Source of the DNA: Promethearchaeota archaeon
Lineage (GTDB): Archaea > Asgardarchaeota > Lokiarchaeia > Sigyniarchaeales > SOKP01
NCBI GenBank assembly: GCA_004375715.1
Contig: SOKP01000258.1
Span: 1 to 36,396, forward strand
DNA: 36,396 nt
Reading direction: 5' to 3'
Shown: piece after piece, positions 1 to 8,465 of the stretch
Layout of the letters: each line of letters begins with the position of its first letter
Position numbering within the stretch: position 1 is the first letter of the stretch
Program-made: the position numbers and the translations under genes
The notes under the pieces: model-generated
Database searches by the model: none
Told to the model about the DNA's origin: nothing
The model's input: the letters and a program-made list of their open reading frames with translations, nothing else

Positions 1-116
1 TTAATTTGCAAGGTTTTAAGCTTCATTCTTGTGCTCATTAAATCCGCTTTAAGTATTTAACTATTAGTAATGATTTTCTGTTACAAACCAAGTCGCATAT
101 TGTATTAAAAGATAGT

Positions 117-125
117 TTATAAATA
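117..125 (+). promoter_or_regulatory. probable TATA box for the first gene
   Basis: A TTTATAAAT box lies about 57 bases before the ATG at 182, in very AT-rich DNA. It has the form and rough distance of an archaeal TATA box followed by a short leader. The leader ends in a good ribosome binding site (AGGAGA, 4 bases before the ATG). Assignment rests only on sequence and position. Confidence 0.4.
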
Positions 126-181
126 TTAAAAATATAAAAATATCAACAAGAATTTTCATTTAAAGATAATAGGAGATACAA

Positions 182-937
182 ATGGCTTTAGAATTAGTAG
201 ATTTATTACAAGGAAGTTTTAGCTTAATTTTTGTTTTGATTTCTCTTTATATTGGCTTCTCGATATTTTTTAAATACTTTAAATACAAATCAAGGCTTTA
301 TATTTTAGTTGGTATCTCATGGATTGGCGTTGCGAATCCGTGGTTTCCCGATTCTATAAGTTTCCTAATGAATGTATTCTTTCAACAATCGTTGGCTATT
401 GAGTGGTATTTCATTATAGGAAATGCTTTTATCCCTCTTGCATTACTCGCCTGGTTAATCGCGTATACCGATATGAACAACAAGTCAAAACAGAAAATAG
501 TTGTAATCCTAACTGTTGTAATTAGCATTATATTTGAAGTTGTATTCTTTGTACTTTTATTTACAGATATCAATCAAATTGGTGTAATAAACCCATTACG
601 CCCATTTACTGTAGAATTTGGCCTATTTATCACAATATACTTATTACTTGTGATATTAATCATGGCAGGAACAGGGTTGAAATTTGCTCAAAATTCTCTC
701 AAATCGGAAGATCGAGATGTGAAGTTAAAAGGAAAATTATTACGCGCAGCCTTTATTACTTTCGCTATAGCAGCAATATTAGATGCATTACTTGGCATGA
801 TATTCGCCGATCCGTCTGACCCGTTTTTAGCTGTTATGGTTGTTATAACTCGCGTTTTGTTAATCACCAGCGCAATTGAATTCTACGGTGGATTTATTCT
901 TCCAAAGTGGATAAGTGTAATTTTTTCTAAAAACTGA
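182..937 (+). CDS. seven-helix integral membrane protein of unknown function
   Basis: This 251-residue protein has about seven hydrophobic segments, near residues 10-30, 40-60, 72-95, 105-128, 145-165, 188-208 and 215-240. Short charged loops separate them, with lysine clusters after helices 3 and 5, and no catalytic motif is visible. AGGAGA four bases before the ATG fixes the start. I do not recognise the family. The layout resembles uncharacterised seven-helix membrane proteins common in Asgard archaea, sometimes near small GTPases. An MglA-like GTPase lies just downstream on the other strand, but the two genes converge, so they are not co-transcribed. A sensor or receptor-like role would be speculation. 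A T-rich tract at 939-954 ends the gene. Confidence 0.75.
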   Translation: MALELVDLLQGSFSLIFVLISLYIGFSIFFKYFKYKSRLYILVGISWIGVANPWFPDSISFLMNVFFQQSLAIEWYFIIGNAFIPLALLAWLIAYTDMNNKSKQKIVVILTVVISIIFEVVFFVLLFTDINQIGVINPLRPFTVEFGLFITIYLLLVILIMAGTGLKFAQNSLKSEDRDVKLKGKLLRAAFITFAIAAILDALLGMIFADPSDPFLAVMVVITRVLLITSAIEFYGGFILPKWISVIFSKN

Positions 938-938
938 A

Positions 939-954
939 TTTTTTCTTTTTTTTT
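939..954 (+). terminator. poly-T transcript end
   Basis: A run of fifteen T interrupted by one C directly follows the stop codon of the membrane protein gene. U-rich tracts of this kind terminate archaeal transcription without needing a hairpin, and none is present here. Confidence 0.55.
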
Positions 955-1008
955 AATACAAGAAGTGATGTTTTGAACGCAGCTGATGATTTAAGAAGAA
1001 TTTCCTGA

Positions 1009-1701
1009 TTATATTGCTTTTATGGAATTTTTCGATATATCAATTTCTGTTGGTGCTTTACCTTCTCCATAAACATGATAAAGAACTGTTCTACGAGCAG
1101 TTTCGTGAAAACTACGGTAAATATCTTTTTTCTGTTCATATAATGCACAAGAAGTATAAATTAATGGATTCCAGATATATAATTTATTATCTGGCTCGTA
1201 CCATAATTTTTCATCTTTTAATATGATTTGGAAATCCTCTTCATCAATAACATCATCGAGATCTTGCTTGTTTAACATTACGATCATTGGAATTTCTTTT
1301 ATCAACCTATCGTTTGCCATGTTCTTTAATTCTAGCAAAGATTCAACATTATCCTCTAAAAATTTAGTTCGAGAATCTACAACAAATATAACTGCATCTG
1401 TTTGGTCATCAGTTTTATCAAATATTTTTTTTCTTAGAGGAGTAAAGCCTTTTTGCCCTGCCACGGTATAAACTCTATAGTAGACTTTTTTTTGTTTTGT
1501 AGACTGAAAAAGACCACGATCAAAATACAAAGTCGCACCACTAGCTTTTTCAATTATTTGTAGTTCACCAATTGGAACAATGTCTTTTTTGCTTTCCTTT
1601 GTTATTCGATACAGCGTTTTCAGAATGGTAGTCTTTCCAGAAGCGCCCATACCCCAATAAACTATTTTTAAATAGATTTTTCCGTCTTTATAGATAACCA
1701 T
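1009..1701 (-). CDS. MglA/Arf-like small GTPase
   Basis: A 230-residue Ras-superfamily GTPase. Visible motifs are the P-loop GMGASGKTT (about residues 17-25), a G3 region reading TVAGQ (MglA proteins have TVPGQ, Ras has DTAGQ), the guanine-specificity motif NKQD near 143, and TSCA as G5 near 183. The missing Asp in G3 and the overall length are typical of the MglA group rather than Ras/Rab. There is no transmembrane segment and no C-terminal prenylation cysteine. AAAGGAG lies about ten bases before the ATG. MglA-type GTPases act as polarity or signalling switches in bacteria and are numerous in Asgard archaea. No Roadblock/MglB partner is adjacent. Confidence 0.88.
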   Translation of the reverse strand: MVIYKDGKIYLKIVYWGMGASGKTTILKTLYRITKESKKDIVPIGELQIIEKASGATLYFDRGLFQSTKQKKVYYRVYTVAGQKGFTPLRKKIFDKTDDQTDAVIFVVDSRTKFLEDNVESLLELKNMANDRLIKEIPMIVMLNKQDLDDVIDEEDFQIILKDEKLWYEPDNKLYIWNPLIYTSCALYEQKKDIYRSFHETARRTVLYHVYGEGKAPTEIDISKNSIKAI

Positions 1702-1995
1702 GCGATAAACTCCTTTGAAAAAAAATGTTAATAATGTTTGTCTAACTCTAATCTCTTATAATTAATAGTGATGTATTTGATAAATTATTTTTAAAACTTA
1801 AATATATTTATTGCAGTCCTTACCTAAATTGCATTGAGCAACAATAATACGCTTAAAACCTTTATAAAAATACAAAGCTTCGATTTTAATATTTATTTTT
1901 ATAATCATTAAATCTTATAAAGAATAATGATTATAATCAATAAATCTCTCAAATAAGTTGAAAAATCTCAAATAACAATAAAGCATACTAAAAAT

Positions 1996-2523
1996 ATGGC
2001 TGATCACACCGAACTGGAATGGAACTGGGCATTCTATAAGGAATTAGTAGAAGATGTGGATGAAAATAAAAATATAATCCAATGTATTTCTTGTGGAAAA
2101 TGTGTAGGCGATTGTCCTGCTGCTAAAGTATCCACATTCAATAGTAGAAAAATCATTCAAAAAGTTTTGCGTGGAGATAAGAGCGTATTGAAAGATTCAG
2201 ATATCTGGCATTGCTACCTATGCGAAAGATGTAAGCGAGTATGCCCTAAAGAGAATATCAATATACCCTTGCTTATCATAAATCTAAGGAACGAGTCTTT
2301 TAAAAAAGGTTATGGTCCTCGTTATAATGATTTAAGGAAATACGTTGAGATGTCAGAAAGATTCCTAACTAAAGGGACAGTTTTAGAAGAACCACTGGGA
2401 GAAAATTTACCACAAGAGCGAATCGACGAATTAAACATAATATGCAATTTTGCGCGAATAAAATACGTATTTAAAGCAAGTAAAGAGCAAAAATCAAAAA
2501 GTAAAACATCTCAAGGAAAATAA
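1996..2523 (+). CDS. hdrC: HdrC-like iron-sulfur protein (heterodisulfide reductase subunit C family)
   Basis: This 175-residue soluble protein has two [4Fe-4S] motifs: CISCGKCVGDCP (Cys 30, 33, 36, 40) and CYLCERCKRVCP (Cys 73, 76, 79, 83). That is the standard HdrC layout, followed by a basic, Lys/Ser-rich tail. HdrC passes electrons between an HdrA-type flavoprotein or another donor and the catalytic HdrB. The stop codon overlaps the ATG of the HdrB gene in a TAATG arrangement, so the two are translationally coupled. No HdrA flavoprotein lies beside them, so the electron donor and the disulfide substrate are unknown. The pair could serve a stand-alone disulfide reductase or the sulfur genes elsewhere in the window. 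Confidence 0.88.
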   Translation: MADHTELEWNWAFYKELVEDVDENKNIIQCISCGKCVGDCPAAKVSTFNSRKIIQKVLRGDKSVLKDSDIWHCYLCERCKRVCPKENINIPLLIINLRNESFKKGYGPRYNDLRKYVEMSERFLTKGTVLEEPLGENLPQERIDELNIICNFARIKYVFKASKEQKSKSKTSQGK

Positions 2524-3536
2524 TGAATTTTAGTAGCTTAGCGTTAGATTTACGTGAAATTGAAAAGGAATACCCTGAAAGTCCTCTAGATTATTTCAAA
2601 GAAAAAAAATTGTGTTTGTTTAATGCGTGTTTAGAAAAGTATTTTCCAGGAGTACGGTGGGGATTTCAAGATCTATTAGATGAACTTCAGTTAGAATCAA
2701 GTACGTGTATTAATCAATCTTGCTGTAGCGGTACTTTTTTTCAGAGAAATCTTATAACTCGAGCTCAATTTTCAGCAATTAACGAAAGAAACCTTAGCGA
2801 AATGAATCAACAGGCAGAAATTGCCTTTTTTAGTTGTAATGGATGCTACAATTCCCTTCTTAGAGGAAGAGATTTTTTAAAAAACGCTGAAGTAAGAGTA
2901 AAAACTCAAGATATCTTAAATTCAGTTAGTAAAAACGTTGATGGGGAGAGATACCCCGGAATGTATAATATTTTAGAAAATCCTAAGCTAAAACTGGTCC
3001 ACGATTTGGACTTTTTATATCTTATACGGAATGATGTTCTTAACACTTTAAAGTTCGATCTAAGGAACCTAAAAGTTGCTGTTCATTACGGTTGCCATTA
3101 CTTAAATCTCTCGAGGGATAAAAAAACGCTAGGTAGCTATTTAGGTAGTAAAACCAAATTTGAGGAGCTCATTGAGCTTTTTGGGGGCGTTCCTGTTGAT
3201 TACCAAGAAAGAGAGAGCTGCTGTGGCTGGGGTGCAAGTCAACTGTTAATAAATCCTCGGGAAGCTCTTAAAGTAACTTATAACAAGCTAAAAAGTGCAG
3301 AAAATGTAGGAGCGGATTTCCTTTTAATGCCATGTCCAACTTGCCTCTATACATTAAGTAAACCAGAATATAGAGATAATATCGAAAAATGGTTTGGCGA
3401 GAAGCTAGAAATTCCAACAATTCATCTTAACGAATTAATCTCCATTCTTAGGGGATGCGAAAAAGAACGTTGTATTTCTTTGACTCAAAAAACGCCTCGC
3501 CTTGAGGAAATTTTTGAGATTATTACTCAGCAGTAG
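2523..3536 (+). CDS. hdrB: HdrB-like CCG-domain protein (heterodisulfide reductase subunit B family)
   Basis: A 337-residue protein with two CCG (cysteine-rich) domains. The first has Cys31, Cys36, the pair Cys67-Cys68 and CNGC at 105-108. The second has Cys191, Cys233-Cys234 within SCCGWG, and CPTC at 271-274. In HdrB these domains bind noncubane [4Fe-4S] clusters that reduce disulfides. Both domains keep their full cysteine sets here, so catalysis is plausible. About 60 residues of extra sequence separate the domains. The start overlaps the hdrC stop by one base. The gene converges on the homocysteine operon, with only 24 bases between the two stops. The natural substrate (CoM-S-S-CoB, other thiols, or a sulfur carrier) cannot be read from sequence. 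Confidence 0.88.
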   Translation: MNFSSLALDLREIEKEYPESPLDYFKEKKLCLFNACLEKYFPGVRWGFQDLLDELQLESSTCINQSCCSGTFFQRNLITRAQFSAINERNLSEMNQQAEIAFFSCNGCYNSLLRGRDFLKNAEVRVKTQDILNSVSKNVDGERYPGMYNILENPKLKLVHDLDFLYLIRNDVLNTLKFDLRNLKVAVHYGCHYLNLSRDKKTLGSYLGSKTKFEELIELFGGVPVDYQERESCCGWGASQLLINPREALKVTYNKLKSAENVGADFLLMPCPTCLYTLSKPEYRDNIEKWFGEKLEIPTIHLNELISILRGCEKERCISLTQKTPRLEEIFEIITQQ

Positions 3537-3542
3537 TAAAAG

Positions 3543-3555
3543 AAAAAAAAAAAAA
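3543..3555 (-). terminator. poly-T end of the homocysteine operon
   Basis: Thirteen consecutive A on the plus strand read as T13 on the minus strand, six bases after the stop of the NIL-ferredoxin gene. It sits in the 24-base gap between convergent genes and is a good archaeal U-tract terminator. Confidence 0.6.
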
Positions 3556-3560
3556 TTTGA

Positions 3561-3953
3561 TCACATTTCTTCGATTGCGTACCTTGGGCACGAATCTAAA
3601 CACAACAAACATCCAATACATTTCTCATAGGAGAATTCTAACTTATAATCACCGTTAAAGTATAATGCTTCGGTCGGACATAGCGAGATACAAGCTCCGC
3701 AATCTATGCAGTTATCTAATACTATAACCCGCCCTTTCTTATTAACGATTACGTTATTTTTTTTTAACGATTCTGTTATAGTTCTGATTTTATCCTCCGG
3801 AACATCTAATAATAAGTTTACTCCATTTGAACCTGTTGAGAATTTTAATATGTTGAATGTAATATCAAACTTCAAAATTTCATTGATAATTTTAGAATAG
3901 TTATTAATATCTCTAACAATTCCAAACGGTAAGGTGCAGTTAATTATAGTCAT
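3561..3953 (-). CDS. NIL-domain ferredoxin of the aspartate-semialdehyde sulfurtransferase system
   Basis: A 130-residue protein. Residues 1-75 form a NIL-type ACT-like domain, and the C-terminal half is an 8Fe ferredoxin with CIDCGACISLCP and CIGCLLCLDSCP. It overlaps the upstream DUF39-CBS gene by four bases (ATGA), so the two are co-translated. The combination matches MA1821/MA1822 of Methanosarcina acetivorans, which together make homocysteine from aspartate semialdehyde and sulfide. This subunit is thought to supply the electrons. Function is assigned by family, domain order and operon. The start is fixed by the overlap. Confidence 0.9.
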   Translation of the reverse strand: MTIINCTLPFGIVRDINNYSKIINEILKFDITFNILKFSTGSNGVNLLLDVPEDKIRTITESLKKNNVIVNKKGRVIVLDNCIDCGACISLCPTEALYFNGDYKLEFSYEKCIGCLLCLDSCPRYAIEEM

Positions 3954-5428
3954 TTTAACATCAACTCTTCCGAAGTAATAATTCCTACTACTTTTTTCTG
4001 TGCGGTTATAACAGGTAACGCTGAAATTTCATTAGTTTTCATTTTTCTTGCAGCGACATCAATAGGATCGTTGTCTGAGGTCGTAATAACTCGTTTTGTT
4101 ATAATTTCATCAAGGTCCTTCTTATCTTCAGCAATTGCTTTGGTAATATCAAAACTCGTGACAATTCCTTTAAGGATATTGTCCCTGTCAATAATAACGA
4201 TGTGATTTACATTATTCTTTATAATTTTTTCAGCAACTAACTTAATGTCACAGTCGTCGAAGCAGGTTTCTGCTTTTTTCTTCAAGTCTTTAACGAATTT
4301 TAATTCGGATGTAATTTTCATTGGTTTAAATACGGTATCAGTGGGTAACGTCTCCGCAGGCGGATTTAAGAAGAATTTTCCTTCCTTTATCCAATTCTTT
4401 AAGGTTTCCGCGATTTTTTTAGCGTGATAAAAGGATGATAAAGGAGAACATTTTACTTTTTTTCCATTCAATTCAACATAACCACTTTTCATCTCTTTAT
4501 AACTAACTTGCCTTGGTTTAGGCCGATCTCGCCTTGGAACGCCATAATCAACGACATCAGTAAGAAGTTCAGAATCAGAGATCGCAGTTTTTTTCGCCAA
4601 GCCTTCGTTCAATATTGGAATTGCTATTCCTAATCCCACAAATAAAGATGTACCATATTTCTCGTAAGATACTCCTCTTAAATATTCGGGTGTCATTTGT
4701 TTTAAATCTCCTTTAACAAACAGAGTTCCAAATCTATTCCCCGGACTGTGTTGAGTGCCTTCCCCGATAATATAACCAATCCCTCCTCCAAGGAAAATTC
4801 TTGTTCCTATCCCAATAGTTTCATAATCAGGATCGTTGCTCAAAGGACTTAACGCGCCTGCGCCCGCAAAGTGTGCGTTTCCAAACTTCGGTAATAATTT
4901 ACCCATATAAGTATAGAGTGTTTTGTCTGAACTATTGACAGCACACACATAACGTTGATACGCGTTCCTTGGATTTAGCAAGATCGCTTGATTAATCTCG
5001 TCAATCGTAAATTTCGTGTCTACTTCTGCCAAAGGATAGCAATCTGTCGTGTACGAATTTCCTCTCAATCTAATTTCCTTTCCTGAAACAAGATCTTCTA
5101 TAACATGGCCTCCACCGTATTCAAACGGTCTTATGTCTGCCATCCTGGTGCACCCAATGTAGCAATCTACAGCTGCATTTCCGTGATAGGCATGAACATC
5201 GTTTAACCATAGATGTTCGAATTTAATGGGGGGATCAGAGTGCCCGAAATTTAAAAATGCACCGCTAGAACACATAGGTCCAAAAGTTCCCGTAGTAACT
5301 ACATCAATATCTTCAGCTGCTACCCTAACTCCTCTCTCTTCCACTATTTTTACCATCTCTTCGGCCGTAACTACGACCACACTACCATTCTTAATTTTTT
5401 CGTTAATTTCACTATACGATTTAGTCAA
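3950..5428 (-). CDS. homocysteine biosynthesis protein (DUF39 plus CBS pair; L-aspartate semialdehyde sulfurtransferase)
   Basis: A 492-residue protein. Residues 1-365 are the DUF39/COG1900 domain, with PMCSSGAF around Cys53 and a second cysteine cluster near CYIGCTRM. Residues about 370-492 carry two CBS repeats. Members of this family insert sulfur into aspartate semialdehyde to make homocysteine in methanogens that lack the O-acetylhomoserine route. An N-terminal conserved Cys carries the sulfur, and Cys53 is the likely equivalent. The length and the CBS pair match the Methanosarcina type. The gene is first in a two-gene operon with the NIL-ferredoxin. A TTTATAAATA box near 5497-5506 reads correctly for this strand. 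This makes a sulfide-dependent methionine pathway likely in the host. Confidence 0.9.
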   Translation of the reverse strand: MTKSYSEINEKIKNGSVVVVTAEEMVKIVEERGVRVAAEDIDVVTTGTFGPMCSSGAFLNFGHSDPPIKFEHLWLNDVHAYHGNAAVDCYIGCTRMADIRPFEYGGGHVIEDLVSGKEIRLRGNSYTTDCYPLAEVDTKFTIDEINQAILLNPRNAYQRYVCAVNSSDKTLYTYMGKLLPKFGNAHFAGAGALSPLSNDPDYETIGIGTRIFLGGGIGYIIGEGTQHSPGNRFGTLFVKGDLKQMTPEYLRGVSYEKYGTSLFVGLGIAIPILNEGLAKKTAISDSELLTDVVDYGVPRRDRPKPRQVSYKEMKSGYVELNGKKVKCSPLSSFYHAKKIAETLKNWIKEGKFFLNPPAETLPTDTVFKPMKITSELKFVKDLKKKAETCFDDCDIKLVAEKIIKNNVNHIVIIDRDNILKGIVTSFDITKAIAEDKKDLDEIITKRVITTSDNDPIDVAARKMKTNEISALPVITAQKKVVGIITSEELMLK

Positions 5429-5594
5429 ATAATCACCAAGTTTCTATATTTCTAACCAAAAGAATAAAATTGATTATATGGATTAATTATATGCTATTTA
5501 TAAATATTTATATTAGTAATATGCATTTACAACATATTTAATGCGAGAGAATAATATTAGTACTTTTTTGTCAGTTTAAAATGATTAAACAAGT

Positions 5595-5637
5595 TTTAAG
5601 CAATTTATAAAAAAAGAATGACTGCTTAAAGCAGTCA
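5595..5637. repeat. overlapping inverted repeats able to form alternative hairpins
   Basis: TTTAAGCA at 5595-5602 is the exact complement of TGCTTAAA at 5623-5630. TGACTGC at 5619-5625 is the exact complement of GCAGTCA at 5631-5637, with a five-base loop. The two hairpins share TGC at 5623-5625 and cannot both form. An A-run follows on the plus strand. This resembles a switching leader, but it lies almost 480 bases before the next start codon and no transcript is known. Confidence 0.4.
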
Positions 5638-5640
5638 AAA

Positions 5641-5671
5641 AAATTGAAATAAAAGTCAAAAAAACAAATTG
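5641..5671 (+). repeat. 31-base direct repeat, distal copy
   Basis: An A-rich block starting AAATTGAAATAAAA and ending AAAAAACAAATTG. It recurs at 6069-6099 with 27 of 31 bases identical. The second copy lies directly before the ribosome binding site of the metallopeptidase gene. The low-complexity middle lowers its weight, but both ends and the spacing are conserved. Confidence 0.4.
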
Positions 5672-6068
5672 TCTTATGAGTAATAGTCCTCATCTATTTA
5701 AATGTTAAGTGTTACACACAATTGTAATATAAAATACTTAAATTATATACAAATGAATTTAATAACTCACAAAATCTTATTCACTACCTTTTTTTGAACA
5801 CAGAATTCAATTGCTTCATTTCATTTGAGTATAACCAAATTTTTTCTACACGGTTAGAACACACCAAATGGGAAGCGATTTCCACTCCTTTTTCCTCCCT
5901 TTCATTTAAAACAGTAAATTTTAAATATTGAAAAATGGTTAATAATAAATTGTTCCCAAATAAAGTCTATTTAAACTTTTTGGAAATGTGCGAAACATTC
6001 TAAAATGTTGAAAAACACTCAGAATATCGCGAACAAAATAAAAACTAACTTTATATTACAAACTAAAA

Positions 6069-6099
6069 AAATTGAAATAAAAAAATAAAAAACAAATTG
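6069..6099 (+). repeat. 31-base direct repeat, proximal copy in the metallopeptidase leader
   Basis: The second copy of the block at 5641-5671. It ends just before GGAGAC, the probable ribosome binding site of the gene at 6113, so it forms the 5' leader of that mRNA. Confidence 0.4.
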
Positions 6100-6112
6100 G
6101 AGACAAAAAATA

Positions 6113-8290
6113 ATGAATAATAGAAAATTATCAATAACAATATTACTGGTACTGAGTCTTAGTGTTGTTGGCTTTTTTGGTTTTATCAATTTAGCAGCAG
6201 CAAAACCTGAATCTGGAGTACATCCTCTCGAAGAAATGGCCTTAATGGATCTTACTCATGAAAATTTTGTTGATAGGGATTTATCAGAAGTAACTGGAGT
6301 TAATCCTTCTAACACTCCTCTTGATGTCGGTGATGAAGTAAATGTTACATGTTCAGATGATGGCCTTGGAATAGACTATGAACAAACATTTGTTACGGTA
6401 TTTGAAGGTACCCACTCACTAATCCTAATCGAAAAGGAAGCTTATGACAATTACGATCCGGTAACCTATGAGTATGTCTTCCCAAATCCTGCTCATATCT
6501 GGCGTGATGAGGATCGTATTTCGACTGCCGATTTAGCCTATATGGCAGACGAGTTCGATGAAACAATATATCCAACTGTTACAACGATATATGGTGAACC
6601 ACTACCGCGTGGAGATGATGGTCAACAGGTATGGATTCTTATTTTCAATATCCGTGATAATACTTATTACCCCACACCTCCTGGAGACCCCGCACCAACT
6701 TCGTATATCGCAGGTTACTTCTCCTCTTCAACTAATGCTGAAAAAGATGCTAATATCATCCACATAGACACCTATAACTGGCAAGATCGAGTTGGTCCTG
6801 GTGTAGATCGCCCTTATCTCTATGAAGGAGTTATTGCTCATGAATTCGAGCATTTAGTTCATTTTGATATTGATTCTGATGAACCTTCTTGGGTAGACGA
6901 AGGTTTAGCTGATTTAGCTGGTTTTTTCTGTGGATATGGTCATTCTGAAAGTCATATTGCCTATTACATGATATACCATCCTTTTACCGCCCTTACCTTC
7001 TGGGGAGGCGGTTTAGAAGATTATGGTGCAAGTTATTTGTTCCAACTCTATTTGTACGAGAAGTTTGGAGGCGCTGATTTCACCAGTGCTTTAGTCCAGG
7101 AACAAGAAAATGGTATTAAAGGAATAGAGAATACTTTAGCCACACTTGGATATACCGAAACGTTTGACGAGATTTTCGATGCTTGGACAATAGCCAATTA
7201 TCTTGATGATCCCGAAGGCGGTATCTATGGGTATGATACTCTAAATATAGGTACAGTTGATAGTTGGGGATATTCAATAGAATGGGCGTTGGAAAATTTC
7301 TGGGTTGGGGGTCCATTTGAAGCACCAACAGGATTTTACTCAAGTTGGATGTTTGGTACTCAACAACCATATTTACCCACTTATTATCGTTTTGGTGGTC
7401 CTGAAACTTTAAGCGTAGCATTAGATGGAGATGAATTAGCTGGACCTGGACCATATGGAGGATCTGGATATTGTTGGTATTCTGATGTAAGGGCGTGGGG
7501 ATGGCGAAGCTTTTCCCATACCTTCAATTTAATGGGTTATGCAGATATCAGTCTCGATTTTTACACTTATTTTGAGATAGAAGACGATTGGGATTATGGC
7601 TACGTAGAAGTATTCGTCCATGGCGCTGATAGTGATCCTGGTGAATGGTATACATTAAATAACGTTTCAGGTACTGTAGGTACTGTAGATTATATTGCTC
7701 ATGAACAAGATAATCCTAATACTCCTACTGGTCGAGAGCCAACTGATTACTTAGCTGCTGGGCGCTGGCATGCTTTTACTGGAAATAGTGGTGGTTGGGT
7801 TCCCATTTCTATGGATCTAACTCCTTTTGCTGGACATGTAATTGATCTTTACTTTACCACCTGGCAAGATGGCGCATTTACCTTGCAAATGATGTACGTT
7901 GACAATATAAATATTACAGCTGATGGATTTGAGTTAATTTTTGATGATGTTGATGAATTCATCACAACTTGGGATTCAACCCCGAATTACGAGGGAGGAG
8001 GTAGTTGGAGCATTTTTGATGGTTATGAGGATAACAATTGGCAAGCAACACTCATTGAAACTCTATGGCAACCAACTAAGCGATATCCTCATGATCAGAA
8101 TTGGAATGCACGTAAATTATTAAATGAAGTACATATGGTTATGTATCCTGCGACTCAATCAGGAGAAATAACTGGAATTAGAGAAACTCCTGTAAAATCA
8201 CGTCGTACACAAGTTTTAATAGTTAGCAATCGAGCTGATCACATACTACCAGCAGATTATTGGGTTGAATTTACATTTGCATTTGCATAA
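6113..8290 (+). CDS. secreted zinc metallopeptidase (gluzincin, M30/M6-like)
   Basis: A 725-residue exported protein. A signal peptide is clear: Lys/Arg start, hydrophobic core at 8-28, and LAAAK cleavage site near 30. The zinc site is HEFEH (His243, Glu244, His247), with the third ligand Glu263 in WVDEGLADLAGF sixteen residues on, the gluzincin spacing seen in M30-type peptidases. Residues about 300-420 are helical and complete the catalytic domain. The region after 430 is beta-rich, with Asp/Gly/Tyr-rich segments and a jelly-roll feel, like the C-terminal domains of immune-inhibitor-A-type proteases. There is no C-terminal anchor, so it is probably released or bound non-covalently. The likely job is degradation of extracellular protein. 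GGAGAC sets the start; a T12 tract follows the stop. Confidence 0.82.
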   Translation: MNNRKLSITILLVLSLSVVGFFGFINLAAAKPESGVHPLEEMALMDLTHENFVDRDLSEVTGVNPSNTPLDVGDEVNVTCSDDGLGIDYEQTFVTVFEGTHSLILIEKEAYDNYDPVTYEYVFPNPAHIWRDEDRISTADLAYMADEFDETIYPTVTTIYGEPLPRGDDGQQVWILIFNIRDNTYYPTPPGDPAPTSYIAGYFSSSTNAEKDANIIHIDTYNWQDRVGPGVDRPYLYEGVIAHEFEHLVHFDIDSDEPSWVDEGLADLAGFFCGYGHSESHIAYYMIYHPFTALTFWGGGLEDYGASYLFQLYLYEKFGGADFTSALVQEQENGIKGIENTLATLGYTETFDEIFDAWTIANYLDDPEGGIYGYDTLNIGTVDSWGYSIEWALENFWVGGPFEAPTGFYSSWMFGTQQPYLPTYYRFGGPETLSVALDGDELAGPGPYGGSGYCWYSDVRAWGWRSFSHTFNLMGYADISLDFYTYFEIEDDWDYGYVEVFVHGADSDPGEWYTLNNVSGTVGTVDYIAHEQDNPNTPTGREPTDYLAAGRWHAFTGNSGGWVPISMDLTPFAGHVIDLYFTTWQDGAFTLQMMYVDNINITADGFELIFDDVDEFITTWDSTPNYEGGGSWSIFDGYEDNNWQATLIETLWQPTKRYPHDQNWNARKLLNEVHMVMYPATQSGEITGIRETPVKSRRTQVLIVSNRADHILPADYWVEFTFAFA

Positions 8291-8314
8291 ATTTTAAAAT
8301 ACATAATTAAAATC

Positions 8315-8326
8315 TTTTTTTTTTTT
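8315..8326 (+). terminator. poly-T end of the metallopeptidase gene
   Basis: Twelve consecutive T begin 24 bases after the stop codon, with no hairpin. This is a typical archaeal U-tract terminator and separates the peptidase from the EamA transporter. Confidence 0.55.
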
Positions 8327-8465
8327 AAATTCTTTTATTTATCGATAGAATTCTATTCTAATTACATTCTTTAATTATTAATAGTGAGAAATATTGATTG
8401 CACTACAGAATAATTTTTATTTATTTAACATTTTTTAGAATTATTCTAATAAATTTGGTATTTTT

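Larger units (their letters stand above)
5429..6112. other. 684-base intergenic region between divergent genes
   Basis: This region separates the homocysteine operon (minus) from the metallopeptidase gene (plus). It holds a TATA-like box for the minus strand near 5497-5506 and overlapping inverted repeats at 5595-5637 (listed separately). It also holds one copy of a 31-base leader repeat at 5641-5671; the other copy is at 6069-6099. After the first copy a ten-codon frame starts at ATG 5678 and stops, perhaps a decayed gene start. No convincing gene was seen in the rest. Confidence 0.5.

Noticed and set aside
5620-5636. Rho-independent terminator for the homocysteine operon or its neighbour
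   Set aside because: The hairpin is not placed after any gene end, and T-runs lie on the wrong side for both strands.
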